Under the pieces are notes generated by a model. The model saw only the letters and a program-made list of their open reading frames with translations, was not told the DNA's origin and made no database searches. The translations under genes and the position numbers were made by a program. Positions 1-6,913 of a stretch of DNA of 19,139 nt are shown one piece after another. The stretch's first letter is position 1; each line of letters opens with the position of its first letter. This DNA comes from CBDVBD01 sp965372135. GTDB lineage: Bacteria; Electryoneota; RPQS01; CBDVBD01. The stretch is from contig CBDVBD010000055.1 of NCBI GenBank assembly GCA_965372135.1, positions 1-19,139 of the forward strand. Direction: 5' to 3'.

Positions 1-788
1 CGACCCCGGGTATAAACTATCATATTCCCCCCTGGGATAAACTTATCCGCCCCCGCAACCGCCGCATCCAGATACCCCCCGGAATTGTTGCGCCTATCCA
101 ATATTAACCTATCCATCCCGCAATCATCCAATGAATCCAACGCCTCCTCCAGTTCGTCACTGGTAGTGGCAGTGAAACGGTTGATCTGGACGTACCCGCA
201 GTGGTCATCCAACATAAACGCCGCTTCCACCGAATGGATCGGTATCTCGTCCCGTTCGATATCGAAATACAACGGGTCAGTTTCCCCTTCCCGTTGAATA
301 GTCACGTTGACATGAGTCCCCTTGGGACCGCGCAGCTTGCTGATCACTTCATCGGTAGCCAAATCCCACGCAGATTCCCCGTCGATCTCCACAATTCGGT
401 CACCGGCTCGAATCCCCAACCGGTGCGACGGCGTCCCTGGAATGGGCGAAACCACCGTAATCCACTTGTTCTGCAGCACAAATGATATCCCGATCCCTTC
501 GAATTTCCCCTGGAATTGTTCGGTAATGGTTTCCTGAGCTTCCGCGGTGATATACTGCGAATGCGGATCCAACGTCTTCAACATCCCTTCGATCGCACCG
601 TCGATTAACTCGCTCAAATCCGGTTCTTCGAAATAGATATCACGGATGCTGTGTAGGATATAGTTGAATTTCTGCAGTTGGGCTTTGACGCTCTGCCCCG
701 ATGCGAACAAATCATCCCCGCGCAGCACCAGGAACACCACCAACAATCCCACACTGAATACTATGGCAATACTTGCAGCTCGTCTCAC
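1..788 (-). CDS. S41 family C-terminal processing peptidase (CtpA-like), 3' end missing
   Basis: Serine protease of the tail-specific/carboxyl-terminal processing family, acting in the periplasm on substrate C-termini. I chose a GTG start at 786-788 because AAAGGAG lies 5 nt upstream (794-800). The frame is open to the window edge, giving 262 codons. Residues 5-22 form a hydrophobic signal anchor (AASIAIVFSVGLLVVFLV). Then come the family's GML-TLDPHSQY motif (about residues 69-79), a PDZ domain (from GKFEGIGISF through GIRAGDRIVEIDGES) and the start of the protease core (CGYVQINRF, LILDRRNNSGGYLDAAV, ADKFIPGGNMIVYTRG). The usual motif is LRNNPGG; here it is RRNNSGG. The catalytic serine and lysine would lie further on, outside the window, so activity cannot be judged. 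The gene follows a 526-bp repeat-rich gap and so probably has its own transcription signals. Confidence 0.93.
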   Translation of the reverse strand, partial: MRRAASIAIVFSVGLLVVFLVLRGDDLFASGQSVKAQLQKFNYILHSIRDIYFEEPDLSELIDGAIEGMLKTLDPHSQYITAEAQETITEQFQGKFEGIGISFVLQNKWITVVSPIPGTPSHRLGIRAGDRIVEIDGESAWDLATDEVISKLRGPKGTHVNVTIQREGETDPLYFDIERDEIPIHSVEAAFMLDDHCGYVQINRFTATTSDELEEALDSLDDCGMDRLILDRRNNSGGYLDAAVAGADKFIPGGNMIVYTRG

Positions 789-828
789 TGTAACTCCTTT
801 ATAAATAATCTATAAACAAAGTTCTTTT

Positions 829-920
829 CCGTCATTGCGAATCCCGCCCTAGCGGGATGTGGCAATCTTCTTCTTGTGCTGACAGGTGTTTTACACCTGG
901 AAGTCCGCCCACCGGCGGAT
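829..920. repeat. Dispersed multi-hairpin intergenic repeat, module M1, copy 1
   Basis: This copy contains three stem-loops in a row: TCCCGC-CCTA-GCGGGA (842-857), a CAGGTGT/ACACCTG stem (about 881-898) and TCCGCC-CACC-GGCGGA (904-919). The flanks CCGTCATTGCGA and TGTGGCAATCTT separate them. The same order appears inverted at 10261-10348, with the conserved flanks unchanged but different, still self-complementary, stem bases. A shorter copy lies at 10423-10480. No open frame in it looks coding. Confidence 0.85.
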
Positions 921-960
921 CATCCCCCACCTGCCCCTTCACACCGTACTTTCCTTCTGT

Positions 961-1010
961 CATCCCCTTAAGGGGATCCAGTTCTGATCCCCCCTTCTAT
1001 TGAAGGGGGG
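961..1010. repeat. Palindromic repeat fragment plus strong 9-bp hairpin
   Basis: The perfect palindrome TCCCCTTAAGGGGA (963-976), flanked by GTCA and CCAGTTCTG, is the reverse complement of the core of the larger repeat at 10114-10238. Directly beside it is a perfect stem-loop, CCCCCCTTC-TATT-GAAGGGGGG (989-1010). The hairpin could halt transcription or stabilise the 3' end of mRNA from the gene at 1315-2805, but there is no clear U tract. Confidence 0.7.
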
Positions 1011-1026
1011 AATAAAGGGGGGTTGT

Positions 1027-1095
1027 AAGTAGGTCGGGTTCTGAATGAAGCGCAACGAATGTCGAAGATCCGCCCGCTGGCGGAAAAAACCCGAC
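1027..1095. repeat. Long stem-loop repeat closed by GTCGGGTT/AACCCGAC
   Basis: GTCGGGTT (1033-1040) pairs perfectly with AACCCGAC (1088-1095) around about 47 nt. The enclosed segment carries one copy of the 16-bp mini-palindrome TCCGCC-CGCT-GGCGGA (1069-1084). Elements beginning GTAGGTCGGGTT and closing with the complementary arm are, from memory, common intergenic repeats in several environmental phyla; no gene is seen here. Confidence 0.6.
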
Positions 1096-1105
1096 ACTAA
1101 ACTCG

Positions 1106-1208
1106 CCAACTTGTCAACTTGTTAACTTGAAAACATACTAACCTTGTCCGCCTCCGGCGGATTGTCAACTTTCTAACTTGATCCCTTGATCCCTTTCACA
1201 CTTGATCA
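1106..1208. repeat. Degenerate AACTTG tandem repeat with inserted palindrome, copy 1
   Basis: The stretch is built from variants of AACTTGTCAACTTGTTAACTTG followed by the block ACTTGATCCCTTGATCCC (from about 1176). The same block occurs at 2868-2932. The 15-bp palindrome TCCGCC-TCC-GGCGGA (1147-1161) interrupts the array, with AACTTG-type units on both sides, so it looks inserted. Confidence 0.75.
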
Positions 1209-1262
1209 CTTTAGGAGAACCACTTTCCGCACCTGCGTAAATTCCCCCGCCCTCTTTCTTAG
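1206..1262 (-). pseudogene. Isolated fragment of a T9SS C-terminal sorting tail
   Basis: On the minus strand this piece reads LRKRAGEFTQVRKVVLLK and then a stop (TGA, 1206-1208). It matches the last residues of the real sorting domains here (QTRKVVLLR at 1315, FTQIQKLVLLR at 6914). An in-frame stop sits just upstream (1263-1265), and no start or rest of the domain is present, so it cannot be an expressed sorting signal. It follows the intact 496-residue cargo gene by about 50 bp. It may be a remnant of an older 3' end or part of a mobile repeat that carries this tail. A chance match is unlikely given eleven to twelve motif-consistent residues and a correctly placed stop. Confidence 0.6.
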
Positions 1263-1275
1263 TCATCCTAAACCT

Positions 1276-1300
1276 TGCCCCGGGCACTGACCCGGGGGCA
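1276..1300 (-). terminator. GC-rich hairpin just after the 496-residue cargo gene
   Basis: TGCCCCGGG (1276-1284) pairs with CCCGGGGGCA (1291-1300, one bulged base) around a 6-nt loop, about 15 nt beyond the stop at 1315. It lacks a U-rich tail, so it may be a terminator, an mRNA-protecting hairpin or another repeat unit. Confidence 0.45.
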
Positions 1301-1314
1301 GTGAAGGATCTCGC

Positions 1315-2805
1315 CTATCTCAACAAGACAACTTTGCGCGTCTGTTGGTAATCTCCTGCCTTCATCCTAATAAAATACACCCCAGACGGCAGATCCCCTG
1401 CATCCCAATTCACCGAATACCGTCCCGGACTGGCATGATGATCCGCCACCGTCCCCACCCGTTCCCCCAACACATTATACACGCTGACATTCACCTTCCC
1501 ATTCCCCCCCACATCATAATTTATCCTCACCACCGCATTAAACGGATTCGGATAAGGTGAATACAAATTAAACTTTTCGGGAAGAATTTCGTTTTGGTTT
1601 CCCTGGGGAACACTAGTTTCCTCCGCCGCAATTCTTACCAGGTATAGATCGTCTTCTCCCGTTATACCAGCAATAATATACCCCCCATCATGAGTTTGAC
1701 GCACTGAGCTGGCTTTTTCTCTGCCTGGACCTCCATATGTGTTAGTCCACCCTATCTCTCCAAGACTATCTGTTTTAACTACATAGAAATCATAATTCCC
1801 TACACCAAAAGACTGAGTATGCCCAGCTACAATATAGCCGCCATCTTCTGTGACCTGCATGGAAAATGCTTCATCATTCAAACTCCCGCCATAGGTTCGA
1901 GTCCATAACGTATCACCATCACTATTAGTTTTTACCAAGTAGAAATCAGCCCCTCCGGCCCCATAACTGCTGGTTCTTCCACATATCACATAACCTCTGC
2001 CAGCAGTCTTGCGAACACAATAGGCAATGTCCCTACCTACTCCTCCGAAAGCACGAGTCCAGAGAGTATCACCGATACTATCCGTTCTTACAACGAAAAA
2101 ATCATAGCCCCCCGCACCAAAAGAAGCGGTTCGCCCTGCTAAAATATAGCCACCATCTATGTTTTCTTGCACGGAAAATGCATCATCAAAGTTACTCCCC
2201 CCATAGGTATGACTCCATTCACCGAAACCCTGACTATCCCTCTTAGATAACAGAAAATCGCTATAGATAGAGGTTGGTTCTGTTTTTCCTGCACAAATAT
2301 ACCCGCCATCCGACGTTTGTTGTCCACAAAAAGACATTTGTCCTGGACCCGGGCTCCTCTGCCACTGGCACCCCCCAGATGAATTCGTTTTTACCATGAA
2401 AGTATAAAAGAGAGTCTCATAAGGATTAATACCGACAGATCTCGTTCCAATTACTATAAAGCCGCTATCTGTAGTCTGCTGTACAGAGTATGCACCGTGT
2501 AGAACGCGATATGCTGCTGCACCATGAGAATAACGATGTCCCCAAAGATATTCCCCCATACTATCAACCTTCATAAGAAAAAAATCTATATCACTTGACG
2601 AACTGGTGGAGAAGCTATCTCCCGCTACCACAAATCCTCCATCCAACGTTTGCCATACTGAAAAATCCTGTATATTAAAAGCCCCTTCATCTGCCCGAAT
2701 CTCATATGTTCGGGTCCACAAGGTATCCGGTGCCTGTCCATACCCCACACCTACCAACACTATGACAAAAAACAACGCCACTAAGGAAAACTTTCCCGCA
2801 TCCAT
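1315..2805 (-). CDS. Exported seven-repeat propeller-like protein with T9SS type A sorting domain
   Basis: Secreted or cell-surface protein of unknown ligand. The ATG at 2803-2805 is chosen because AGGAGG lies 5 nt upstream (2811-2816); a longer GTG-initiated reading would swallow that ribosome site. The protein has 496 residues. Residues about 4-24 are a signal peptide ending near GYGQA. Next come exactly seven repeats of about 50 residues with the pattern (L/E)W-x-R-x-(Y/F)GG ... DGGYI-x-AG ... D-(F/Y)-x-(V/L)-V-(K/R)-TDS-x-G, which suits a seven-bladed beta-propeller; repeats 1-3 are the most divergent. Residues about 412-496 are the sorting domain (YPNPFNAVVRINY, VYNVLGERV, LPSGVYFIRM, TRKVVLLR). 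The sorting-domain DNA is visibly richer in GC than the repeat DNA. Paralogous to the 961-residue protein at 6914. Confidence 0.9.
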   Translation of the reverse strand: MDAGKFSLVALFFVIVLVGVGYGQAPDTLWTRTYEIRADEGAFNIQDFSVWQTLDGGFVVAGDSFSTSSSSDIDFFLMKVDSMGEYLWGHRYSHGAAAYRVLHGAYSVQQTTDSGFIVIGTRSVGINPYETLFYTFMVKTNSSGGCQWQRSPGPGQMSFCGQQTSDGGYICAGKTEPTSIYSDFLLSKRDSQGFGEWSHTYGGSNFDDAFSVQENIDGGYILAGRTASFGAGGYDFFVVRTDSIGDTLWTRAFGGVGRDIAYCVRKTAGRGYVICGRTSSYGAGGADFYLVKTNSDGDTLWTRTYGGSLNDEAFSMQVTEDGGYIVAGHTQSFGVGNYDFYVVKTDSLGEIGWTNTYGGPGREKASSVRQTHDGGYIIAGITGEDDLYLVRIAAEETSVPQGNQNEILPEKFNLYSPYPNPFNAVVRINYDVGGNGKVNVSVYNVLGERVGTVADHHASPGRYSVNWDAGDLPSGVYFIRMKAGDYQQTRKVVLLR

Positions 2806-2867
2806 AACACCCTCCTGCACTTGTTAACACCCAATATTTCAGTAAGTTCGGATAGGGTCTAAAACTT

Positions 2868-2932
2868 TCTTACTTCACAACTTTCTAACTTTTCAACTTG
2901 ATCCCTTGATCCCCTTCACACTTGCTAACTTT
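2868..2932. repeat. AACTTG / CTTGATCCC repeat, copy 2, overlapping the glmU-like stop
   Basis: ACTTTCTAACTT, AACTTGATCCCTTGATCCCC and TTCACACTTG match the block at about 1168-1208. On the minus strand the repeat begins inside the last codons of the upstream gene: the stop TAG (2925-2927) is followed at once by CAAGTGTGAAGGGGATCAAG. Copy 1 likewise begins at the stop of the sorting-tail fragment. Confidence 0.75.
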
Positions 2933-4160
2933 CCACCATCTCATACACCTGCTCCAACACCTGCCGGTAATCATCGGTAACTGTCCGACCCCGGCGTGTC
3001 ATCATTTCCTGGATCGCATGTACCGATTTTTCAAAGTCTTGCCGGAAAGCATCTTTCCCAATTCCCCACTGAAATGACGGCACAAACCATTCAGGAAGCC
3101 CAGCCCCATAAATAAAGCTGCCCACCCCAACCACCGTACCGGTATTTAACATGGTTCCGATGGCGGTAGTGCTGTGATCTCCGATCATCGATCCCACAAA
3201 CTGCCTGCCCGTATCTACAACCTGATCAGCAACTTGCACCTTCACATTAGCATAATTGTTCTTCAAATTGCTGGTGGTTGTCCCGGCACCCAAATTGCAC
3301 CACGAACCCACCACCGAATTTCCCATAAACCCGCTGTGCTGCTTGTTGGAGAAGGCATGGATGATGCTGCCGCTGATCTCACCGCCTACTTTGCTCATCC
3401 GCCCGATTGAGGTGTTTTCTCGGATCCAGGAATGCGGCTTGATAATCGCATTATCACCAATATATACAGGACCTTGAATTACAACATGCGATCCGATTTC
3501 CACATCCCTGCCGATGGTAATCGGACCGGTGGAGGCGTCGAGAACCGTGTATGGACCTACGTTTGCACCGATTCCACATCGGATATTCTCGCGTCCTTTG
3601 ATTGTGGCGGTGGGATGCACATCTCCAAAGAAATCAACCGCTTGCCCGTTATCAAAATCCCGTTCCCAAATCCCGGATTCCTGCACTTCCATCAGGCCCC
3701 AAGGGTACGTAAGTACCGATGAATCAGGCACCTCCCCCACTTTATTTAACTCGGAAAGTACCGCCGCTGTTCCCCCCTGCCGGTACAACTCCGAAATGCT
3801 GCCTGCATCGAAGGCGGCAATGGCTGGAAACCCGCTGTGGTAAAGGGCTTGACCCGGTTCCAAAGTTTCAGACAACAGCGATAAATCCACCAAGCGAGAA
3901 TTAACGAGTAATCCGTTGTTATTCGGTGACTTATTGACAACAATATCGGGAAACTCCTGGGCGATATGTGCCGCCAAATAGTCTCGAACCCACACCGTTA
4001 TCTCTCTGTCGGGAAATAACTTACAAAGCCTTCCCAGCAGAGTATCAGCCCCGAAAAGCAGATCCCAGGCGGGGCGGGTGAGAGTGAAGGGAGACAGGTC
4101 GGTCACCGGTTCATCTTCAAAAATTACAATATGATCAATTTTGTCCATCATTGTTTTCAT
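2925..4160 (-). CDS. GlmU-like sugar nucleotidyltransferase / acyltransferase (alternative bacterial GlmU type)
   Basis: Likely supplies UDP-N-acetylglucosamine or a related sugar nucleotide for the cell envelope; cytoplasmic. The 411 residues fall into an N-terminal region (about 1-175) beginning HIVIFEDEPVTDLSPFTLTRPAWDLLFGAD and a left-handed beta-helix (about 178-375) with many hexapeptide turns (IGRDVEIGSHVVIQGPVYIGDNAIIKPHSWI). The family block SNKQHSGFMGNSVVGS, then NLGAGTTTSNLKNNY, is clear. The usual GlmU loop L-x-x-G-x-G-T-x-M is absent. This matches the family known as alt_bact_glmU (TIGR03991), common in Bacteroidetes and relatives, where the pairing of both activities is inferred from context. 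The start is ATG 4158-4160 with a weak AGG about 8 nt upstream; a second ATG four codons in is also possible. Substrate not determinable. Confidence 0.85.
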   Translation of the reverse strand: MKTMMDKIDHIVIFEDEPVTDLSPFTLTRPAWDLLFGADTLLGRLCKLFPDREITVWVRDYLAAHIAQEFPDIVVNKSPNNNGLLVNSRLVDLSLLSETLEPGQALYHSGFPAIAAFDAGSISELYRQGGTAAVLSELNKVGEVPDSSVLTYPWGLMEVQESGIWERDFDNGQAVDFFGDVHPTATIKGRENIRCGIGANVGPYTVLDASTGPITIGRDVEIGSHVVIQGPVYIGDNAIIKPHSWIRENTSIGRMSKVGGEISGSIIHAFSNKQHSGFMGNSVVGSWCNLGAGTTTSNLKNNYANVKVQVADQVVDTGRQFVGSMIGDHSTTAIGTMLNTGTVVGVGSFIYGAGLPEWFVPSFQWGIGKDAFRQDFEKSVHAIQEMMTRRGRTVTDDYRQVLEQVYEMVES

Positions 4161-4262
4161 TGGAAATACCTATGTAAAAGAGAGCGAAAAAACGAAAATA
4201 TTTGGTAAAAAATTTAGGGGAAATGAAAAGAAAACGAAAAGAAAAGGTAAAAAGAGCCGAAA

Positions 4263-4281
4263 GTAATGCGAAACGCATTAC
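4263..4281 (-). terminator. Hairpin downstream of the TPR ATPase gene
   Basis: GTAATGCG-AAA-CGCATTAC is a perfect 8-bp stem. On the minus strand it is followed by TTTCGGCTCTTTTTACC, a fairly U-rich tail, so it could end transcription from the gene at 4440-6719. It lies about 160 nt beyond the stop. A second small palindrome, CGTAATTGAATTACG (4283-4297), adjoins it, so an operator for the next gene is an alternative. Confidence 0.45.
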
Positions 4282-4439
4282 ACGTAATTGAATTACGGAA
4301 TTACAAACTAATATCTGATTTGTGTTATATTATCTACTGGTAAATATTTGGTTTTTTAAATGCGGAGAAATTTCCTCACGCAGAGAACGTTGAGAGCAAA
4401 ATCTGATCATTAAATCAACAGATTGTCTGCAAAATTGTC

Positions 4440-6719
4440 TCATTGTTCTATTGTTTCATTGTTTACTGCCTTCTGAGTTTCGTCCAGATAGGAAATCAAA
4501 GAATTATGTAATTCCTGATATGGACTATCTGGTTGATTTTTTATAAACGGTTCAATCAGCCGAATGCCTTCTTTGAATTCATTAATAGCTTCAGGTAAGC
4601 GATCAAGATCACGAAGAAGCAGACCCCTAATCATAATATTTTTTGCCAACTGTGGTTGGAATCGCTTCGCATTAATAAAAGTAAGCTGACGGTATAATTC
4701 TATGGATTCTATTACATCCTCTAAAGCATTTGGATTTTCACGATAGGTAGCAAGGTTGCTGAGACTCTTTGCCAAATTGGGATAATAACGAGCGGGATTT
4801 TGAACAACGAGCGCCCGAAAATATTCTACCGCTTCTCGAATCGCTTTTGTCGCTCCTTTATCGTCCCCAACAGCTGCCAACCGAATTGATAGATTGATTA
4901 AGCTTGATGCCAACATGGGAGTATATTTTGAAGGTTCTTGATTTACAAGTTCTCTTAGAATCTCAACTGCGTCATTGCTAACTTCTAACGAATAATCGTT
5001 TTCACCTAAGTGACTAAGAGGTGTTGACAAATTGTGCAGGGTCATTGCAAAATCAAAACTGTATCGCTCTTTACTTAAATCATAAAGGTATCGGCCAATA
5101 CCAACTGCTTCTCTTATAGCAATCAAAGCTCCAATAAAATCTTTAGTGTTAAATAACTGTGTTGATAGATTATTTAAGCATTTTGCCAATTCTGGCTGGT
5201 ACTTTTCTCGATCTTGCATAACGAGAATCCTATATTTATCCACTGCTTTTCTATTCACCATTAATGCTTCATCATTATTTCCATCTGCGACAAGATAAAC
5301 AGACAAATTATTGTAAAATACTGCCTTATCTTCTTCCGTATGTGCGTTTTTTGACAAAGTCCGCCATACTGATATTCCTGTTTTTATGATACATATAGGT
5401 GGATCAAGACTAAGTTGTTCACCGAGTATAACACATCGATCTAGTTGGTCAAGAATAGCTTTTTCTAAACAGTCGCTGATTTTAAAATAGTCAATCTGTA
5501 GAACAAATTCGGCATCGTAGCAAAGGCGGGAAATCCGTTCAAAGCTTTCAATAACATTACTTTCAAGAGCTGTCCAGATCAATTCCGGAGCGATTTCGGG
5601 TCTTCGAGAGAGTACTTTTACAGTAAAGGCGGCAGCCACAATATCCGGTTTGGGGGCGGGAATGGCTCTATCTTTGTAGATTCCAGAAGTTTTCAGTTCG
5701 GATTCGATATTGATGTTTTCGGGGATTTGGAGGTGAAGTTCCGGTTTCTTAATAAGTTCTTCGATACGGGAAATCGGAAGTTCATCGGCAATGGCTGCCA
5801 TGGCAAGGAGCCGGGCGAAAAGGCAATGATCTTTACAACCAATATCTGCAGCTAAGCGCGTGAGACGGGCTAATTCCCTGTCGGCAAGAGCTTCTACAAT
5901 TTCACGTCCGGTGTATTTAACTACTTCCTCTCTCGGGTTCTGAGCGCTATACAGTGCTGTGGCTATTACAAATAAAGGTTTATCGTTTTCGGATGCAACT
6001 TGTAACCATTCGGAAATTTGATCTTCAGAAAGCGGTGGCGGACTGGTATTATAGTAATCAGCTGCTTTTTCCAATGCCGAATTGTATATCCTATGAGCAG
6101 CGACATTATCTATGGCATGTAAATGAATCGGTTTCTCGACTGCCAGGTCCACTGCATTGCTTTCGAAAATTATCTCCTGCCATTCATCAAAAGTTTGACG
6201 AGACAAGAACAGGATACGGAGACGGCTGGTATTACCCATGGCAGCAAGGTCTTGCAGTAGTTCTTTCACGCCGGATTTGTTTTCCTCGGGATAATCAATA
6301 ATTAGCAGTGTGCCTTCATCACTCATCGGGAAGGAATTAGGATGTCTTAAATTTACATAACCTGCTGACCAGTTGTTATCGGAAAGTCTGGTTGCGTATT
6401 CAGCTGCTAAACGGCTTTTACCAACACCGCCAGGACCGGTGACGAATATCACCGATATTGCTGGGTCACTAGTTGCCCATTTTTCAAGTTCCGCTATTTG
6501 TTCATCATAACCAAATAAATCAGAGAGTTGGGTGTGCCAACTCAATAGGGAAAGTTCAGAGGTTGTTTCTTGAAGGTCGTGCCAAGGAATTGGTAGTTTA
6601 TTGATGGTGGATGGAGGTGCGGAGGTGTTAATTTGTAATATGTTAGTGACGTTGAATTTAAATATTGTCAGGTCAATACCCGGATAAGATGCGCCTGAAA
6701 CAGATAAAAGATTTAGCAT
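4440..6719 (-). CDS. STAND-like P-loop ATPase with C-terminal TPR repeats
   Basis: Predicted ATP-dependent switch protein; its signal and output are unknown. The ATG at 6717-6719 is preceded by GAGGAG (6726-6731), 6 nt away, so I prefer it to an upstream TTG. The product has 759 residues. An uncharacterised N-terminus of about 60 residues leads to WHTQLSDLFGYDEQIAELEKW, then Walker A GPGGVGKSR (95-103), Walker B TLLIIDY (127-133) and a sensor-like RILFLSRQTFDEW (168-180), as in NB-ARC/STAND ATPases. About residues 460-745 hold five to six TPR-like units of roughly 46 residues (KAV-x-x-YR-x-LV ... P-x-LA-x-x-LNNLS). No TIR, nuclease, protease or transmembrane effector is visible, so a defence role is not shown. 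The gene looks richer in AT than obg and dprA, and it stands alone between unrelated genes, suggesting acquisition. Likely cytoplasmic. Confidence 0.85.
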   Translation of the reverse strand: MLNLLSVSGASYPGIDLTIFKFNVTNILQINTSAPPSTINKLPIPWHDLQETTSELSLLSWHTQLSDLFGYDEQIAELEKWATSDPAISVIFVTGPGGVGKSRLAAEYATRLSDNNWSAGYVNLRHPNSFPMSDEGTLLIIDYPEENKSGVKELLQDLAAMGNTSRLRILFLSRQTFDEWQEIIFESNAVDLAVEKPIHLHAIDNVAAHRIYNSALEKAADYYNTSPPPLSEDQISEWLQVASENDKPLFVIATALYSAQNPREEVVKYTGREIVEALADRELARLTRLAADIGCKDHCLFARLLAMAAIADELPISRIEELIKKPELHLQIPENINIESELKTSGIYKDRAIPAPKPDIVAAAFTVKVLSRRPEIAPELIWTALESNVIESFERISRLCYDAEFVLQIDYFKISDCLEKAILDQLDRCVILGEQLSLDPPICIIKTGISVWRTLSKNAHTEEDKAVFYNNLSVYLVADGNNDEALMVNRKAVDKYRILVMQDREKYQPELAKCLNNLSTQLFNTKDFIGALIAIREAVGIGRYLYDLSKERYSFDFAMTLHNLSTPLSHLGENDYSLEVSNDAVEILRELVNQEPSKYTPMLASSLINLSIRLAAVGDDKGATKAIREAVEYFRALVVQNPARYYPNLAKSLSNLATYRENPNALEDVIESIELYRQLTFINAKRFQPQLAKNIMIRGLLLRDLDRLPEAINEFKEGIRLIEPFIKNQPDSPYQELHNSLISYLDETQKAVNNETIEQ

Positions 6720-6760
6720 TATAGTCTCCTCGTGCAATTAGAATAGATTTGATGGACTTG

Positions 6761-6910
6761 CTGAAGCCGCCCCCACGCGCCTGATTCGTTGAATCCGGCA
6801 GAAGTTCTGGGTCCCCGTCCCGACGGGTCGGGACAAGCTCTTCGCGGGGATGACAGAAAAGGGAAGCGGGATGACAATTTATTGTCAGGATCACAGGGAT
6901 CCTGACCTAC
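6761..6910. repeat. Long compound repeat R1, copy A
   Basis: About 150 bp homologous to 10114-10238 in the same orientation. Shared blocks in order are GAAGCCGCC/TAAAGCCGCC, GATTCGTTGAATCC (a stem-loop), CTGGGTCCCC, GGGGATGACAGAAAA, GGGATGACAATTTATTGTCA and the palindrome TCAGGATC-ACAGG-GATCCTGA (6885-6905). Copy A carries an extra insert between TCCCC and GGGGA that includes the mini-palindrome TCCCGA-CGGG-TCGGGA (6818-6833). On the minus strand the element starts 3 nt after the stop of the 961-residue gene. Confidence 0.85.
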
Positions 6911-6913
6911 TCC

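Noticed and set aside
829..1210. CRISPR array
   Set aside because: Repeats here are of mixed type with no constant direct repeat, no regular spacers and no cas genes in the window.
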